DNA from: a virus
IMG/VR virus record: IMGVR_UViG_3300029955_000008
Span: 33,954-97,953 of that record
Reading direction: 5' to 3' (one strand)
DNA: 64,000 nucleotides
Every line of letters begins with the position of its first letter. Positions within the stretch are counted from its first letter, which is position 1. Below the pieces are notes generated by a model. The model searched no databases. It had not been told where the DNA came from and worked only from the letters and a program-made list of their open reading frames with translations. Below are positions 34,646-42,251 of this stretch, one piece after another. The translations under genes and the position numbers were made by a program.

Positions 34646-34783
34646 TCATTCATCGTTTACCCCAAACATTCGACAAAGTTTTGTAAGTACTTTCAAGACT
34701 GACTTTCGATCCATTCTTAAAAGAAGATCAGCACATCGCCCATAAATCACATCCTCGAATGCTTCTCTCTGTTTTGGTGTCAT
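34646..34783 (-). CDS. Short hypothetical protein
   Basis: 45 residues (MTPKQREAFEDVIYGRCADL...). An AAGG site lies a few bases before the ATG. It is a helical, charged protein with no recognised family. A following eight-codon frame (ATGA overlap at its stop) is too short to call. The spacing of neighbours (34585-34645) leaves no other gene. Confidence 0.5.
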   Translation of the reverse strand: MTPKQREAFEDVIYGRCADLLLRMDRKSVLKVLTKLCRMFGVNDE

Positions 34784-34817
34784 TGTTCAGCCTTTCTTAA
34801 GCACAATCCTACCAGGC

Positions 34818-35093
34818 TTATTCTGACGCATCAGCTTTTGCCGGGTTACTCTTGTGTGCTTCCCATCCTAGACGAAAAGCATTTTTCAATCGAACGTCTA
34901 CCGACGCTCCAACTTTAATTCGATCCTCACAAAATCGTCTAAGAGCCAGTTCGAATGGTCGACGAGCCTCTGGAATATTTTCAAGATAGGCATATTCATC
35001 CTCTCTGATTCTGTGTTTAAACCCATCTCTTTTGGCCTCAGCTTCACCCCGTGGTGAATCCTCGTACCGCCTCATTTGACCTCGATCATCCAT
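34818..35093 (-). CDS. Hypothetical charged protein
   Basis: 91 residues, Arg/Glu-rich, mostly helical (EARRPFELALRRFCEDRIKV). An AAAGGA site precedes the ATG. No domain is recognised. It follows the 47-residue lipoprotein gene by 35 bases, so it is probably in the same operon as 35269-35643. Confidence 0.55.
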   Translation of the reverse strand: MDDRGQMRRYEDSPRGEAEAKRDGFKHRIREDEYAYLENIPEARRPFELALRRFCEDRIKVGASVDVRLKNAFRLGWEAHKSNPAKADASE

Positions 35094-35128
35094 TTTTATT
35101 TCCTTTCTTCAGCGTAGTCCTGCGCGGT

Positions 35129-35272
35129 TCAGCGTTTCATATTTTGATGATTGACAACATCTCGTCGACAGAAACTGGGATCGGTGTCGTCATTCCCAGT
35201 ACAGACGAGCTTCCCATCAGTAGAACAAGCGCTTAAAGCAATCATGGCAATTAAAATCATTAGCAGTTTCAT
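35129..35272 (-). CDS. Small lipoprotein
   Basis: 47 residues, too short to be obvious. A lipoprotein signal (MKLLMILIAMIALSAC) has a good lipobox LSAC with Cys16, followed by a 31-residue acidic and Cys-containing mature part. AGGGG lies before the ATG, which overlaps the preceding gene's stop (ATGA). It is predicted to sit at the envelope, perhaps as a superinfection-exclusion factor. It lacks the proline-rich look of Rz1 spanins. Confidence 0.6.
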   Translation of the reverse strand: MKLLMILIAMIALSACSTDGKLVCTGNDDTDPSFCRRDVVNHQNMKR

Positions 35273-35643
35273 AGTTTCCCCTTTGTTAGTAGACCGTTTA
35301 CAATCAAATCTTTAAAGTATTTTACAGGCAATCTTCGGACCTGAGTTCTCTTCCGCCAGTTCCCGAGATCGTATGGGTGTGTGGGAACGTCTCTGCAGAA
35401 AATTTCAGAATTACAAACGTAATGGGTGAAGCCGGGTCCAGCATACTCTAGGATGGTTAGACGAAAGCCGTCTTCGCTCGGGACTGGAGAATATACGGGG
35501 TCTCCATTTTTATTAGTTAGGCCGTGAAGAACGAATTCGATGTTATTTCCTAAAACAAAGAAAAGAACGTCGCCGTAATAGATGTCTCCGGGTTTAGGGG
35601 GACTAAGGACAAGTTTTGCGCGTCTAAGGGCTTCAACGATCAT
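35269..35643 (-). CDS. Hypothetical protein behind a sigma70-like promoter
   Basis: 124 residues, beta-rich (GDIYYGDVLFFVLGNNIEFV, DGFRLTILEYAG), with no recognised family. There is no Shine-Dalgarno. The ATG lies eight bases downstream of TATAAT within a TTGACA/TATAAT promoter that overlaps the end of the upstream HAD gene. The message may therefore be leaderless, or translation may reinitiate after the HAD gene. Confidence 0.6.
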   Translation of the reverse strand: MIVEALRRAKLVLSPPKPGDIYYGDVLFFVLGNNIEFVLHGLTNKNGDPVYSPVPSEDGFRLTILEYAGPGFTHYVCNSEIFCRDVPTHPYDLGNWRKRTQVRRLPVKYFKDLIVNGLLTKGKL

Positions 35644-35651
35644 CCGTAGAT

Positions 35652-35678
35652 ATTATACCGACTTTTTAAGAATGTCAA
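35652..35678 (-). promoter_or_regulatory. sigma70-like promoter within the end of the HAD gene
   Basis: On the minus strand TTGACA (35673-35678) and TATAAT (35652-35657) have a 15-base spacer. TAATAT, overlapping the latter, gives 17. It points at the gene starting at 35643 with almost no leader. Confidence 0.6.
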
Positions 35679-36066
35679 GGGCTAAATTTACGTCTTCTGA
35701 AGTTAGTCCAACATACGGGAATGTTTTAACAAAGTGATCTTCTAGGCCTGTAAATCCTCTTTCATCGTCTATAATAACGTAATGAGTTATTTCTGGATTT
35801 CTGGCTAAATGGGCCCTGATCTGATTCCCTCGTTCGCCCTTCTCATCTCCGGTAATTCCTATAACTCTAGAGGAATCGATGCCGTTGGCTTGTAAAGTCT
35901 TTTTACATTGTTCTTCGCCTAAATGACGCCAACTCGAAGATATGACAATTTTTAAATCGGGTTCTTGATCCAAAAGAGACTGAAAATTCTTACAAGCGAC
36001 TTTAGAGAAATTATAATTTCCAAACGTAAATATGACACCGTCAAAATCTGCGTATACCGCCTTCAT
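35653..36066 (-). CDS. HAD-fold phosphatase or RNA-repair-like domain protein
   Basis: 137 residues. HAD motifs are visible: DFDGVIF near residue 7 (nucleophile Asp and +2 Asp), IVISSSWR near 40 (motif II Ser) and YVIIDDERG near 96 (motif IV DD). The arrangement resembles the HAD domain of Swiss-army-knife RNA-repair proteins, also common as single phage genes. It probably removes 5' or 3' phosphates from nucleic acid ends or nucleotides. It is coupled to 36063 by a four-base overlap. Confidence 0.7.
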   Translation of the reverse strand: MKAVYADFDGVIFTFGNYNFSKVACKNFQSLLDQEPDLKIVISSSWRHLGEEQCKKTLQANGIDSSRVIGITGDEKGERGNQIRAHLARNPEITHYVIIDDERGFTGLEDHFVKTFPYVGLTSEDVNLALDILKKSV

Positions 36067-36341
36067 AATCTTCTCCCCGGATATCCATCTGGGATACCCT
36101 CAATTTCTGAATATTTGTAGAATTTTGTCAACGACTCAATGGTATCCAGAGTGTCTTGTTTCCATCCACTGACTTCGCCGATATAAAAATTACAAACAAT
36201 TACTGGAACGTGTAGGGCCGCCGACATAATAGCCGCGCCTTCGGGTCCACCAAAAGAGGTCTGTTCTGAGAACCACTTCTGGATAAATGGTCGATTGACG
36301 TCGTAAGCGGTAATGCTAACCCTCACTATTGCCTTCTTCAT
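36063..36341 (-). CDS. Hypothetical protein
   Basis: 92 residues, mixed alpha/beta (AIVRVSITAYDVNRP, HVPVIVCNFYIGEV). Similarity not recognised. It overlaps both neighbours (four bases downstream, 26 upstream), so it belongs to a coupled operon with the HAD gene. Confidence 0.5.
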   Translation of the reverse strand: MKKAIVRVSITAYDVNRPFIQKWFSEQTSFGGPEGAAIMSAALHVPVIVCNFYIGEVSGWKQDTLDTIESLTKFYKYSEIEGIPDGYPGRRL

Positions 36342-36540
36342 CGCTCAACTCATCAAAAGTAATGGTCTCTGGCATATCGGTTAGGATTAGATCTTCTTTG
36401 CCTAAAATCTTTTCGACCAACCCAAAAAGGTGTGTTCGTTCGGAATCGTCTTCGCTGAAATCAAGCAATTCTCCGATAGCACCAAGAGCTTCCCGGTTTG
36501 TAAGTTTTTCTTTTTCCCACTGTAAACAGACCACACACAT
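36316..36540 (-). CDS. Small acidic protein with N-terminal CxxC
   Basis: 74 residues. MCVVCLQWEKEKLTNREAL carries a CxxC near the start; the rest is acidic and helical, ending in an Asp/Glu-rich tail. GAGGAG is placed five bases upstream. Such short CxxC proteins are frequent in phages and may pair with a partner for a zinc site. Function unknown. Confidence 0.55.
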   Translation of the reverse strand: MCVVCLQWEKEKLTNREALGAIGELLDFSEDDSERTHLFGLVEKILGKEDLILTDMPETITFDELSDEEGNSEG

Positions 36541-36549
36541 ACTATCTCC

Positions 36550-36762
36550 TCAACCGTTCCAACGCCAAAATGGAGCCTTGTTTCCCTTTTCAGGAAAGGG
36601 AGGACATCCGAGGTAGCCGTCAATTTTGTCCTTCGCTACATCTTTAAAAAACAAATTTTTATCTTTACACTTTTCACACTTAAGATCTTTTAGACTGCTC
36701 TGATCATAGACGGTCTTGTAGATGGTGTGATCACAGTAAGAGCAGATTACTTTAATTTCCAC
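36550..36762 (-). CDS. Zinc-ribbon hypothetical protein, GTG start
   Basis: 70 residues from GTG at 36762, chosen over a GTG at 36774 because GAGGG lies five bases before it. CSYC and CEKC pairs 20 residues apart form a zinc-ribbon-like site (residues about 7-31). The C-terminus has a PPFPEKGNKAPFW stretch. It overlaps the end of 36752-37093. Probably a nucleic-acid or protein-binding adaptor. Confidence 0.55.
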   Translation of the reverse strand: MEIKVICSYCDHTIYKTVYDQSSLKDLKCEKCKDKNLFFKDVAKDKIDGYLGCPPFPEKGNKAPFWRWNG

Positions 36763-37093
36763 GAGCGCCCTCACTAATGCTCTTGAGAGTTCTCAGTATG
36801 ATAAGGCCCAGTCTATCAACCAACTCTCTATAAGCGGCATCGGCATCTGTGTGTTCTTTGATCTTGTGGTCGAAATAACCAGGATAGGCTTTTTCCGCTT
36901 TCTCCAGAAGTGTGGCGCCTTTGTCTTCATCACCCATGGCGTACCAGTCGTGGGCCATGCAAATCATGGATTTTGCTATAATGGCGGGCTCTAGCTTAGT
37001 ATTGCCATCAACATTATCTTCTATTTTGAGCAGTTCTTCGATAAGATCGCGATGTTCTTGGGGAATATCACCATGTAGATTGTGTCTGCTCAT
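36752..37093 (-). CDS. Hypothetical helical protein
   Basis: 113 residues, all-helical, acidic (LIEELLKIEDNVDGNTKL, KGATLLEKAEKAYPGYFDH). It may have a TPR-like helix-turn-helix arrangement but no clear repeat. It is the first gene after the promoter at 37108-37140, and starts a five-gene coupled set with zinc-ribbon and HAD genes. Confidence 0.55.
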   Translation of the reverse strand: MSRHNLHGDIPQEHRDLIEELLKIEDNVDGNTKLEPAIIAKSMICMAHDWYAMGDEDKGATLLEKAEKAYPGYFDHKIKEHTDADAAYRELVDRLGLIILRTLKSISEGARGN

Positions 37094-37107
37094 AAGAAAG
37101 GCCTCAG

Positions 37108-37140
37108 GTAAAGATTAAGCCTTGAGGAAAGAAATGTCAA
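37108..37140 (-). promoter_or_regulatory. Hybrid promoter: TTGACA plus AATCTTTAC motif
   Basis: On the minus strand TTGACA (37135-37140), a 17-base spacer, then TAATCT (37112-37117), which is also the start of TAATCTTTAC. Here the phage motif coincides with the -10 of a sigma70-like promoter. Confidence 0.6.
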
Positions 37141-37148
37141 GGCAAATC

Positions 37149-39125
37149 TTAGACATCACAAATTCCACCGGCACAGGCCAAGCTCTTAGCGCCTTCGGTG
37201 TTATCGTCGGTTTCGTATTTACCAAGTTGGGTATAGTCGATTTTAGGGAAGGCCTTGGCCATTTTGTCGTACTCTTCCTTGGTGATCTTCTCGTATGGAG
37301 GTTGCTCATATACATGATCCTTCACTGGCAAGAAGGATATTCCATTAACGATCTCCCAATTCTTGTATACCCAATCACCTACCGATAACCATTCTTCGGG
37401 CTTAATATAAACCGTAATACTAGCGTTATGCTCACACCAGTTCTTCTGGATCTTTTTATAGTGCTCTAGTTGATCCAGAGCCGTCACATCTTCGATCGTA
37501 ATAGCATTCTTGGGAGCCGCCACTGGAAACGAGACAATCCACGTATTTACTTTGTCTGGGCTCCATCCATCGGGATCAAAGATCGGACATTCGGCTCTAG
37601 CTTGTTTAAGTCCTTCTAACTTGTTTTCTGCGGCATCGTATAATCTGATGGCTTTGACATAGTCTTGTTTACGTTGCCCATTTTCAGGTGAAACCGGAAG
37701 ACCCTGATCTTTGATCATTCGAAAAAGAGGGTCACTTCCGGAAATGCGATATCTGCGGATATAGTATTTTGCAAATCTCTGGTGTAGGCCCGAAGAAGAG
37801 TCCACCAATTGGGAGACCGTTCCGCTAGGTTTCACGCAGGTAATAGCGGCTGGCATTGGAATTCCCATAATCTCCGAAGCCTTCTTGGCGACTTTCAAAG
37901 CTTTGGCCTTATATGCTTTGAGTGCTTCTTTGGTGAATAAATGGGGGGCATCGAATTGTCCGGTAATAGAAACTCCGAGCAAGCGCTCTTCATCACAGTT
38001 CTGTTTCCATTTAGGATTCAAATATGGAAAATTGGTAAAACATGCTTGTATAATTCCCATCCAGGTAGCGGTCTCTATCTTTTCTAGCATAGTTCCGATA
38101 TCATCGTCTGCGCGTGCCACTACTTCGGAAAGATTGCAAAACTGTTGATTTCTAAGGAGAATTTCAAAGCATGGATTTGCCCCTAATATCAAGGATTTGT
38201 CCCGTCTCTTTGGCGCCATTTCTCTGGCAGCTTCCAGATTACAGATTCCTCGTTCTCCGGAACCCGATGCGATTAGGGAACTCCATTCATTCATAAATGT
38301 GACGATATCTGGTTTGGAATAATATACAGCGGAATTATTGGCCATGTGTCGCCTAACTGGAAAATTTCCAGACTTGGCGTCTCGCATTTCTTTGTCGTTA
38401 AGATCAGAAAGACTTATTTCTGACGAGCGCCGAACTCCTCCAACTACGACGATCTGAGCAATCTCACACATAATGTCGTGACACTCTAATGACGTAAGTT
38501 TTCTACCCCTAGCATGATGGAATACGTCCTTGATAAAATAGTGCAGCTGTGCCAACGGACCTGGACCACTAGCACGTCCGCCCATAGTCTTAAGCCTTGC
38601 TCCTGCTGGTCTGATCTTGTTGTATCTCATTTCTAGATCTTGGCCGGAATACAAGGCATTAATTAAAAGCTTAATAGAGTCCGCCCAGCCGGTTTTTGAG
38701 TCTTCGACTTCATGAACTTGACCGCTTGGAAAGATCTGGTCGGACACAACAGGAAGCAAGCTAACGTATTTATTTTCAACTGAGAACCCCGCTCCGGAAC
38801 CGCACATTAGAATATACAGGGCTTCGGCAAATGCGTCGGGGTTGTCCACAGCTCCAAAAGAGCAGTTGTAGATAGTCGTATTGTCTTGTTGAGCAGGCTT
38901 TCCTGCGGCCCAGAGGAAACGCATTGAGGGCATCACACCAAAGGAAAGAATACCTTCTTGGATTTTTCTGAGAACTTTGTCTGGGATCTTGTCTCCTAGA
39001 TTGGACTGTACGAAATCCATATATCTCTGAACTGTTTCTGGCCAATTTTCTCGTCTTCTTTCTTCTTCTAGCCAACGCGAATATGTGCGAACGTAAACGA
39101 ACTCCGAAGCGGGGGAACGAAACAT
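37149..39125 (-). CDS. nrdJ: Adenosylcobalamin-dependent ribonucleoside-triphosphate reductase (class II, monomeric)
   Basis: 658 residues; reduces ribonucleotides to deoxyribonucleotides for DNA synthesis in the cytoplasm. Catalytic residues are in place: NCSF with Cys88, NPCFE with Asn317, Cys319 (thiyl radical) and Glu321, and Cys330, plus a C-terminal shuttle pair Cys651/Cys656 (CAGGIC). The Cys319-Cys330 spacing equals the Lactobacillus enzyme's 408/419. It needs B12 but no oxygen or radical-activating partner. ATG with GGAG. It is not accompanied by a second subunit. Confidence 0.9.
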   Translation of the reverse strand: MFRSPASEFVYVRTYSRWLEEERRRENWPETVQRYMDFVQSNLGDKIPDKVLRKIQEGILSFGVMPSMRFLWAAGKPAQQDNTTIYNCSFGAVDNPDAFAEALYILMCGSGAGFSVENKYVSLLPVVSDQIFPSGQVHEVEDSKTGWADSIKLLINALYSGQDLEMRYNKIRPAGARLKTMGGRASGPGPLAQLHYFIKDVFHHARGRKLTSLECHDIMCEIAQIVVVGGVRRSSEISLSDLNDKEMRDAKSGNFPVRRHMANNSAVYYSKPDIVTFMNEWSSLIASGSGERGICNLEAAREMAPKRRDKSLILGANPCFEILLRNQQFCNLSEVVARADDDIGTMLEKIETATWMGIIQACFTNFPYLNPKWKQNCDEERLLGVSITGQFDAPHLFTKEALKAYKAKALKVAKKASEIMGIPMPAAITCVKPSGTVSQLVDSSSGLHQRFAKYYIRRYRISGSDPLFRMIKDQGLPVSPENGQRKQDYVKAIRLYDAAENKLEGLKQARAECPIFDPDGWSPDKVNTWIVSFPVAAPKNAITIEDVTALDQLEHYKKIQKNWCEHNASITVYIKPEEWLSVGDWVYKNWEIVNGISFLPVKDHVYEQPPYEKITKEEYDKMAKAFPKIDYTQLGKYETDDNTEGAKSLACAGGICDV

Positions 39126-39140
39126 CGTGATGTCTCCTAA

Positions 39141-39452
39141 CTATTCCTGGATTTTGAAAATCTTTGCTAACTCTTCAGCGAGTATCTCATTCTCCGCCAA
39201 AAAGTCAAGACGAATCTGTCTGATGAACATAAAACTATTGAGAGTGGCGGCGGCAAACAAAAAATATGGGTTGTTATCGACGTACCTGAGATCGATTACT
39301 GCAACAGCGATAGTCGCTAGAATCAATCCAACCACATTCCTAAGACTGAGCCCAATGGTACGCCAAAACAAGCGCTTCTCTAAAGCTTTGAGCTGAGTTT
39401 TTTGTTCTTCGGTGAGTTCTTTGTCTAACTCATTAAACTCATTGTTTTTCAT
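39141..39452 (-). CDS. Membrane protein with two hydrophobic helices
   Basis: 103 residues: a charged N-terminal third, helices at about 34-53 (TIGLSLRNVVGLILATIAVA) and 62-80, then a charged C-terminal helix. No family recognised. It overlaps the start of the next upstream gene by 14 bases and precedes the reductase by 15, so it is probably cotranscribed with it. Confidence 0.6.
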   Translation of the reverse strand: MKNNEFNELDKELTEEQKTQLKALEKRLFWRTIGLSLRNVVGLILATIAVAVIDLRYVDNNPYFLFAAATLNSFMFIRQIRLDFLAENEILAEELAKIFKIQE

Positions 39453-39627
39453 TTTTCATCCTTCTCATAACTTTGTCAATACACTTCACTATAAGTCCTG
39501 GATCGATTTTTTCTTCTATCATCAGTGTTGCGAACCGCTCCACTGCTAGCTCCGCGTCTCCTCCGCAGTCAGTATTTTCTACGATGAATTCGATCTGTGC
39601 TCGGTTTAAGCTAATTTTTTCGCTCAT
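39439..39627 (-). CDS. Hypothetical small protein
   Basis: 62 residues from ATG 39627 (MSEKISLNRAQIEFIVEN...). The longer reading from 39672 overlaps the neighbour and lacks an SD. All-helical; a CID/EF-like helix pattern is not convincing. Unknown function. Confidence 0.5.
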   Translation of the reverse strand: MSEKISLNRAQIEFIVENTDCGGDAELAVERFATLMIEEKIDPGLIVKCIDKVMRRMKNEKQ

Positions 39628-39628
39628 A

Positions 39629-39847
39629 TCAATCCGTGAGTACCAGTGCGCGATAGTTGCCGTCTTCGTCAAGAACGACTAAGAGACCGGCTGCGCGATT
39701 TGTCCGAACCACCCTTTCGATCCCGGTGTGACCAATGCTGCCGATATCAACCCAGAGCCCTCTACCGTCTACGGAGACGCGGCGCGGGCGATCAATTTTC
39801 TTTAGATAAGGCTTGCCAAGCTTATTGGCGTGAATTTCGAATACCAT
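39629..39847 (-). CDS. Hypothetical beta-rich small protein
   Basis: 72 residues from ATG 39847, placed after AAGGAG seven bases upstream. It has a basic N-terminal half (LGKPYLKKIDRPRRVSVDG) and beta strands (LWVDIGS, LLVVLDEDG). An SH3- or KOW-like fold is possible. It overlaps the gene at 39822 by 26 bases. Confidence 0.55.
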   Translation of the reverse strand: MVFEIHANKLGKPYLKKIDRPRRVSVDGRGLWVDIGSIGHTGIERVVRTNRAAGLLVVLDEDGNYRALVLTD

Positions 39848-40082
39848 CTTGCAGCTCCTTGTAGAAAACTTCCAAAAATTCAATTATAAAACCGGTCAGG
39901 GTTGCCATATCGCAATCTGGGTAGCCGATATGCCGATGATCGTAGTACTCGTGGTCGAATTCTTTCCTAATTTCTACCCTCAACATCCCGGAGAAATCTC
40001 CGCAGAATTGAATGCGGTGGTCTAACTCTACTATATCAGATAAAAGTTGAATCAATCTGAGATCTGTAAATTTATTCTCCAT
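39822..40082 (-). CDS. Hypothetical protein
   Basis: 86 residues, helical, with an acidic and aromatic centre (DHEYYDHRHIGYPDCDM). It overlaps both neighbours, which fits a coupled operon. No recognised domain. Confidence 0.5.
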   Translation of the reverse strand: MENKFTDLRLIQLLSDIVELDHRIQFCGDFSGMLRVEIRKEFDHEYYDHRHIGYPDCDMATLTGFIIEFLEVFYKELQDGIRNSRQ

Positions 40083-40227
40083 GACGCTTCACGTACCTTT
40101 CTAAGATCCACAGAACAAATCTAAACGGTAATAAGTACAAAGAAATCAATAAGATGGGAACGCATGCTATGACGAATGTCGCCACCAACCAAAACATTCT
40201 CCACGCGACTAAGATCCCGTTTTTCAT
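40072..40227 (-). CDS. Small membrane protein
   Basis: 51 residues (MKNGILVAWRMFWLVATFVI...). A single long hydrophobic stretch, residues 5-42, could form one or two membrane helices, followed by a basic tail (ERYVKRHGE). The ATG overlaps the dUTPase stop (ATGA). Topology resembles small phage inner-membrane effectors; role unknown. Confidence 0.6.
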   Translation of the reverse strand: MKNGILVAWRMFWLVATFVIACVPILLISLYLLPFRFVLWILERYVKRHGE

Positions 40228-40661
40228 ACACCAGTACTTCCGAATCCTCCTGATCCCCTATCGCTCACCGAGAGTTCTTCGACTTCCACTGGGATCGGCA
40301 AAGCAATGGGTACTATTAGGAGCTGAACCACTCGATCGCCTGGCACGTATTCTCGTGAATGAATACCAGGCAAAACTTCTTTGTAGAATCTAGACTTCAG
40401 AGATCCTCTGTAGGAACTGTCGATAACACCAATTCCGTTTGCAAGCGAAAGACCGGTCTTGCTCACACTTGATCTTGCCGCAATCAATCCCATAAAACCG
40501 GGGTCGATTTCGACTGCCAGCCCGGTATCGTATTCCCAGAAACCGTATTCATTGTCGTAACGAACGCTGATAGCTGCTAAGTCGAGTCCGGCGTCGTTGG
40601 AGTAAGCCCTTCTGGGGATCTGGGCATCGGGGTGTAGTTTTTTGAACTTTAAGGTTTTCAT
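40224..40661 (-). CDS. dut: dUTP diphosphatase
   Basis: 145 residues, the full length of trimeric dUTPases. All five motifs are present in order: DAGLDL (about 24-29), ARSSVSKTG (62-70), GVIDSSYRG (78-86), GDRVVQLLI (109-117) and RGSGGFGSTG (135-144). It cleaves dUTP to dUMP and PPi, keeping uracil out of DNA and feeding thymidylate synthesis. Coupled upstream and downstream by ATGA overlaps. Together with the reductase and pyrophosphatase it forms a dNTP supply set. Confidence 0.95.
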   Translation of the reverse strand: MKTLKFKKLHPDAQIPRRAYSNDAGLDLAAISVRYDNEYGFWEYDTGLAVEIDPGFMGLIAARSSVSKTGLSLANGIGVIDSSYRGSLKSRFYKEVLPGIHSREYVPGDRVVQLLIVPIALPIPVEVEELSVSDRGSGGFGSTGV

Positions 40662-40825
40662 TCTTCGTTCTCCACTTCTTCTTCGTCATCGCCGAGAGTC
40701 CATTCCAGCTCGTCTCCCTCGATCAAAAATTGAAGAGTCTCGTAAAGTCTCTCTTTTACGTCATCGGGATCTGTGGCATCTGCTTTAAGATTTAGTGTTA
40801 TGCTTACTTTCAAAATTTTTAGCAT
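40658..40825 (-). CDS. Small acidic protein
   Basis: 55 residues, with a beta-strand start (KILKVSITLNLKAD) and a strongly acidic end (DDEEEVENEE). Promoter TTGACT/TATAAG lies just upstream. ATGA overlap with the dUTPase. It may be a small inhibitor or DNA mimic by charge; no evidence beyond composition. Confidence 0.5.
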   Translation of the reverse strand: MLKILKVSITLNLKADATDPDDVKERLYETLQFLIEGDELEWTLGDDEEEVENEE

Positions 40826-40841
40826 CTTTATCCTCTCAGTA

Positions 40842-40870
40842 CTTATATCTGGCTTAATTCAAAAAGTCAA
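40842..40870 (-). promoter_or_regulatory. sigma70-like promoter before the dUTPase operon
   Basis: TTGACT (40865-40870), 17-base spacer, TATAAG (40842-40847) on the minus strand. The -35 overlaps the stop region of the virion gene at 40871. A GAGAGG site lies before the ATG at 40825. Confidence 0.65.
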
Positions 40871-41437
40871 TCACTTTTTCGAACACCACGAACTATGTGC
40901 GCCGCCTACGGAACCGGCTCCGCAAACACAGGCATCGGCGTCGTCTTTGAGTACTGCGTCGTCATCGCTTGGCGGCTGTATTCCCGTTAAGGCTTTGTAA
41001 GGCGGGATGGCAGGAGTAGCACTTCCCGCGCCGCCGCCACCAATAAAATAGTGATAACTCCCTCCACCACTAATACCTGGGGCGGTAATGGTGACAACGC
41101 CTCCACCACTACTAAAGTTGCCTGTAGAAGGGCTACCAACCATCCCTTGCGTTTGTGGATCGATTACAGCAATCCCTTTAAAAACAGTATAACCCGAAGA
41201 GAAACCACCGGTATTCTGATAGCCCGTGGTCCAATTGGGAACGATTTCGGTTCCATCCAGAAATTGGTCGTTTTCGGCTTCGATAAGAAAAGAATAAGAG
41301 CTGGGATCCTGGCCTATTTTGGTAATAGTCGTGGTTCCACTCAAAGCGTTAAAAATTTGTTCGAGAATGTAAAAATCGATGCCATTAGGACTGGAAGCGC
41401 CTAAGCCAGGCATGATTCTGGTGAAAATTTTGCCCAT
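40871..41437 (-). CDS. Putative virion or secreted protein with glycine-rich middle
   Basis: 188 residues. The N-terminal 90 residues are alpha/beta (FYILEQIFNALSGTTTITKIG, a PNWTTGY strand); the middle is Gly/Ser-rich (GGGVVTITAPGISGGGSYHY); the C-terminus ends CVCGAGSVGGAHSSWCSKK with three Cys. The HSSWC-type ending recurs in phage structural proteins. The gene lies in a small virion-like pair with 41499-42224, separate from the main tail cluster. Confidence 0.55.
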   Translation of the reverse strand: MGKIFTRIMPGLGASSPNGIDFYILEQIFNALSGTTTITKIGQDPSSYSFLIEAENDQFLDGTEIVPNWTTGYQNTGGFSSGYTVFKGIAVIDPQTQGMVGSPSTGNFSSGGGVVTITAPGISGGGSYHYFIGGGGAGSATPAIPPYKALTGIQPPSDDDAVLKDDADACVCGAGSVGGAHSSWCSKK

Positions 41438-41457
41438 TGAAATACCCTCTTAAGAAG

Positions 41458-41486
41458 GATATATCACGGCGAATCTAGGAAGTCAA
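41458..41486 (-). promoter_or_regulatory. sigma70-like promoter with extended -10
   Basis: TTGACT (41481-41486), 17-base spacer, TGA-TATATC (41458-41463 for the hexamer) on the minus strand, then a GAGGG site and ATG 41437. Confidence 0.65.
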
Positions 41487-41498
41487 GGATTATTTAGA

Positions 41499-42224
41499 TT
41501 ATGGCCAGGGATAGTACGGCCATTGCGGATAGACCGGAGTGGAGCGCCAGGTAATGAGGATCCTGGGAGGAGCGGGGAATTGCTGTGGGCTGCCCCAAGG
41601 TCCGGAGTAGTCTAAAACGTTACCGTAGTTTATTAAATTATACGGGTAGCCGCCGTAAAAAGCTCCAAAACCTGGTAGAGTGAACGGCTCATAACTGACG
41701 GGATACCCGTTATAGCTTTTCTGCGTTATACTGAAAGTGAAGCCTAAGCTCGTGAAATAATTGCCTAAACTCGCGATCGGCAGATGCGGCAATACATCAA
41801 ACCAAGCCTGAAATAAGCCTAACTCATTATTATTGCTTATAATCTGGTTGGCGCCGTCGATAAAGTTTTTAGCAGCAATGGCTTGAAGATCGGTGAGACC
41901 AGTCGCTGAAGCCTGATTCGCCAGTGGGGCTACGATTGGGATGTCTTCAATGGCTATAATAACCGTACAATAATGCACACTTGAGTCGGTTTGGGTGACA
42001 CCGATGACGACTGAGGTGGGCGGAATTACACCGCCCGCAGTCCCGCTTATAACGCCCGTGGTTGGATCTAAAACGAGTCCTGAAGGCAAAGTGCCACCGG
42101 TAACCGCATATGGCGTTCCAGAGGTCCCTGGGAAGGGTGTAATGGTCACTGTCTGGCCGGGCTGCCATATACTGGGGTTACTTGAATAGCGTAGGACGGA
42201 AAAAGGGTAGATTGGCGTAGTCAT
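41499..42224 (-). CDS. Virion protein with Ig-like (He_PIG) domain
   Basis: 241 residues. Residues about 20-95 look like a putative Ig domain: PGQTVTITPFPGTSGTPYAV, GGTLPSGLVLDPTTGVISGT, TSVVIGVTQ. A helical middle (TGLTDLQAIAAKNFIDGANQ) and a Pro/Tyr/Trp-rich end follow. It is probably a tail or capsid appendage. Its ATG is four bases downstream of an ATCGCAATCTTTA motif without an SD, so it may be leaderless. Confidence 0.6.
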   Translation of the reverse strand: MTTPIYPFSVLRYSSNPSIWQPGQTVTITPFPGTSGTPYAVTGGTLPSGLVLDPTTGVISGTAGGVIPPTSVVIGVTQTDSSVHYCTVIIAIEDIPIVAPLANQASATGLTDLQAIAAKNFIDGANQIISNNNELGLFQAWFDVLPHLPIASLGNYFTSLGFTFSITQKSYNGYPVSYEPFTLPGFGAFYGGYPYNLINYGNVLDYSGPWGSPQQFPAPPRILITWRSTPVYPQWPYYPWP

Positions 42225-42228
42225 GTAC

Positions 42229-42241
42229 TAAAGATTGCGAT
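42229..42241 (-). promoter_or_regulatory. ATCGCAATCTTTA motif adjacent to an ATG
   Basis: Reads ATCGCAATCTTTAGTAC-ATG on the minus strand. The 13-mer is identical to the copies at 3185, 10962 and 24394. Only four bases separate it from the start codon. Confidence 0.55.
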
Positions 42242-42251
42242 CCAAATGACC

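Noticed and set aside
34624-34648. Eight-codon frame MNESNYRQ after the 45-residue gene
   Set aside because: Too short and without independent support.
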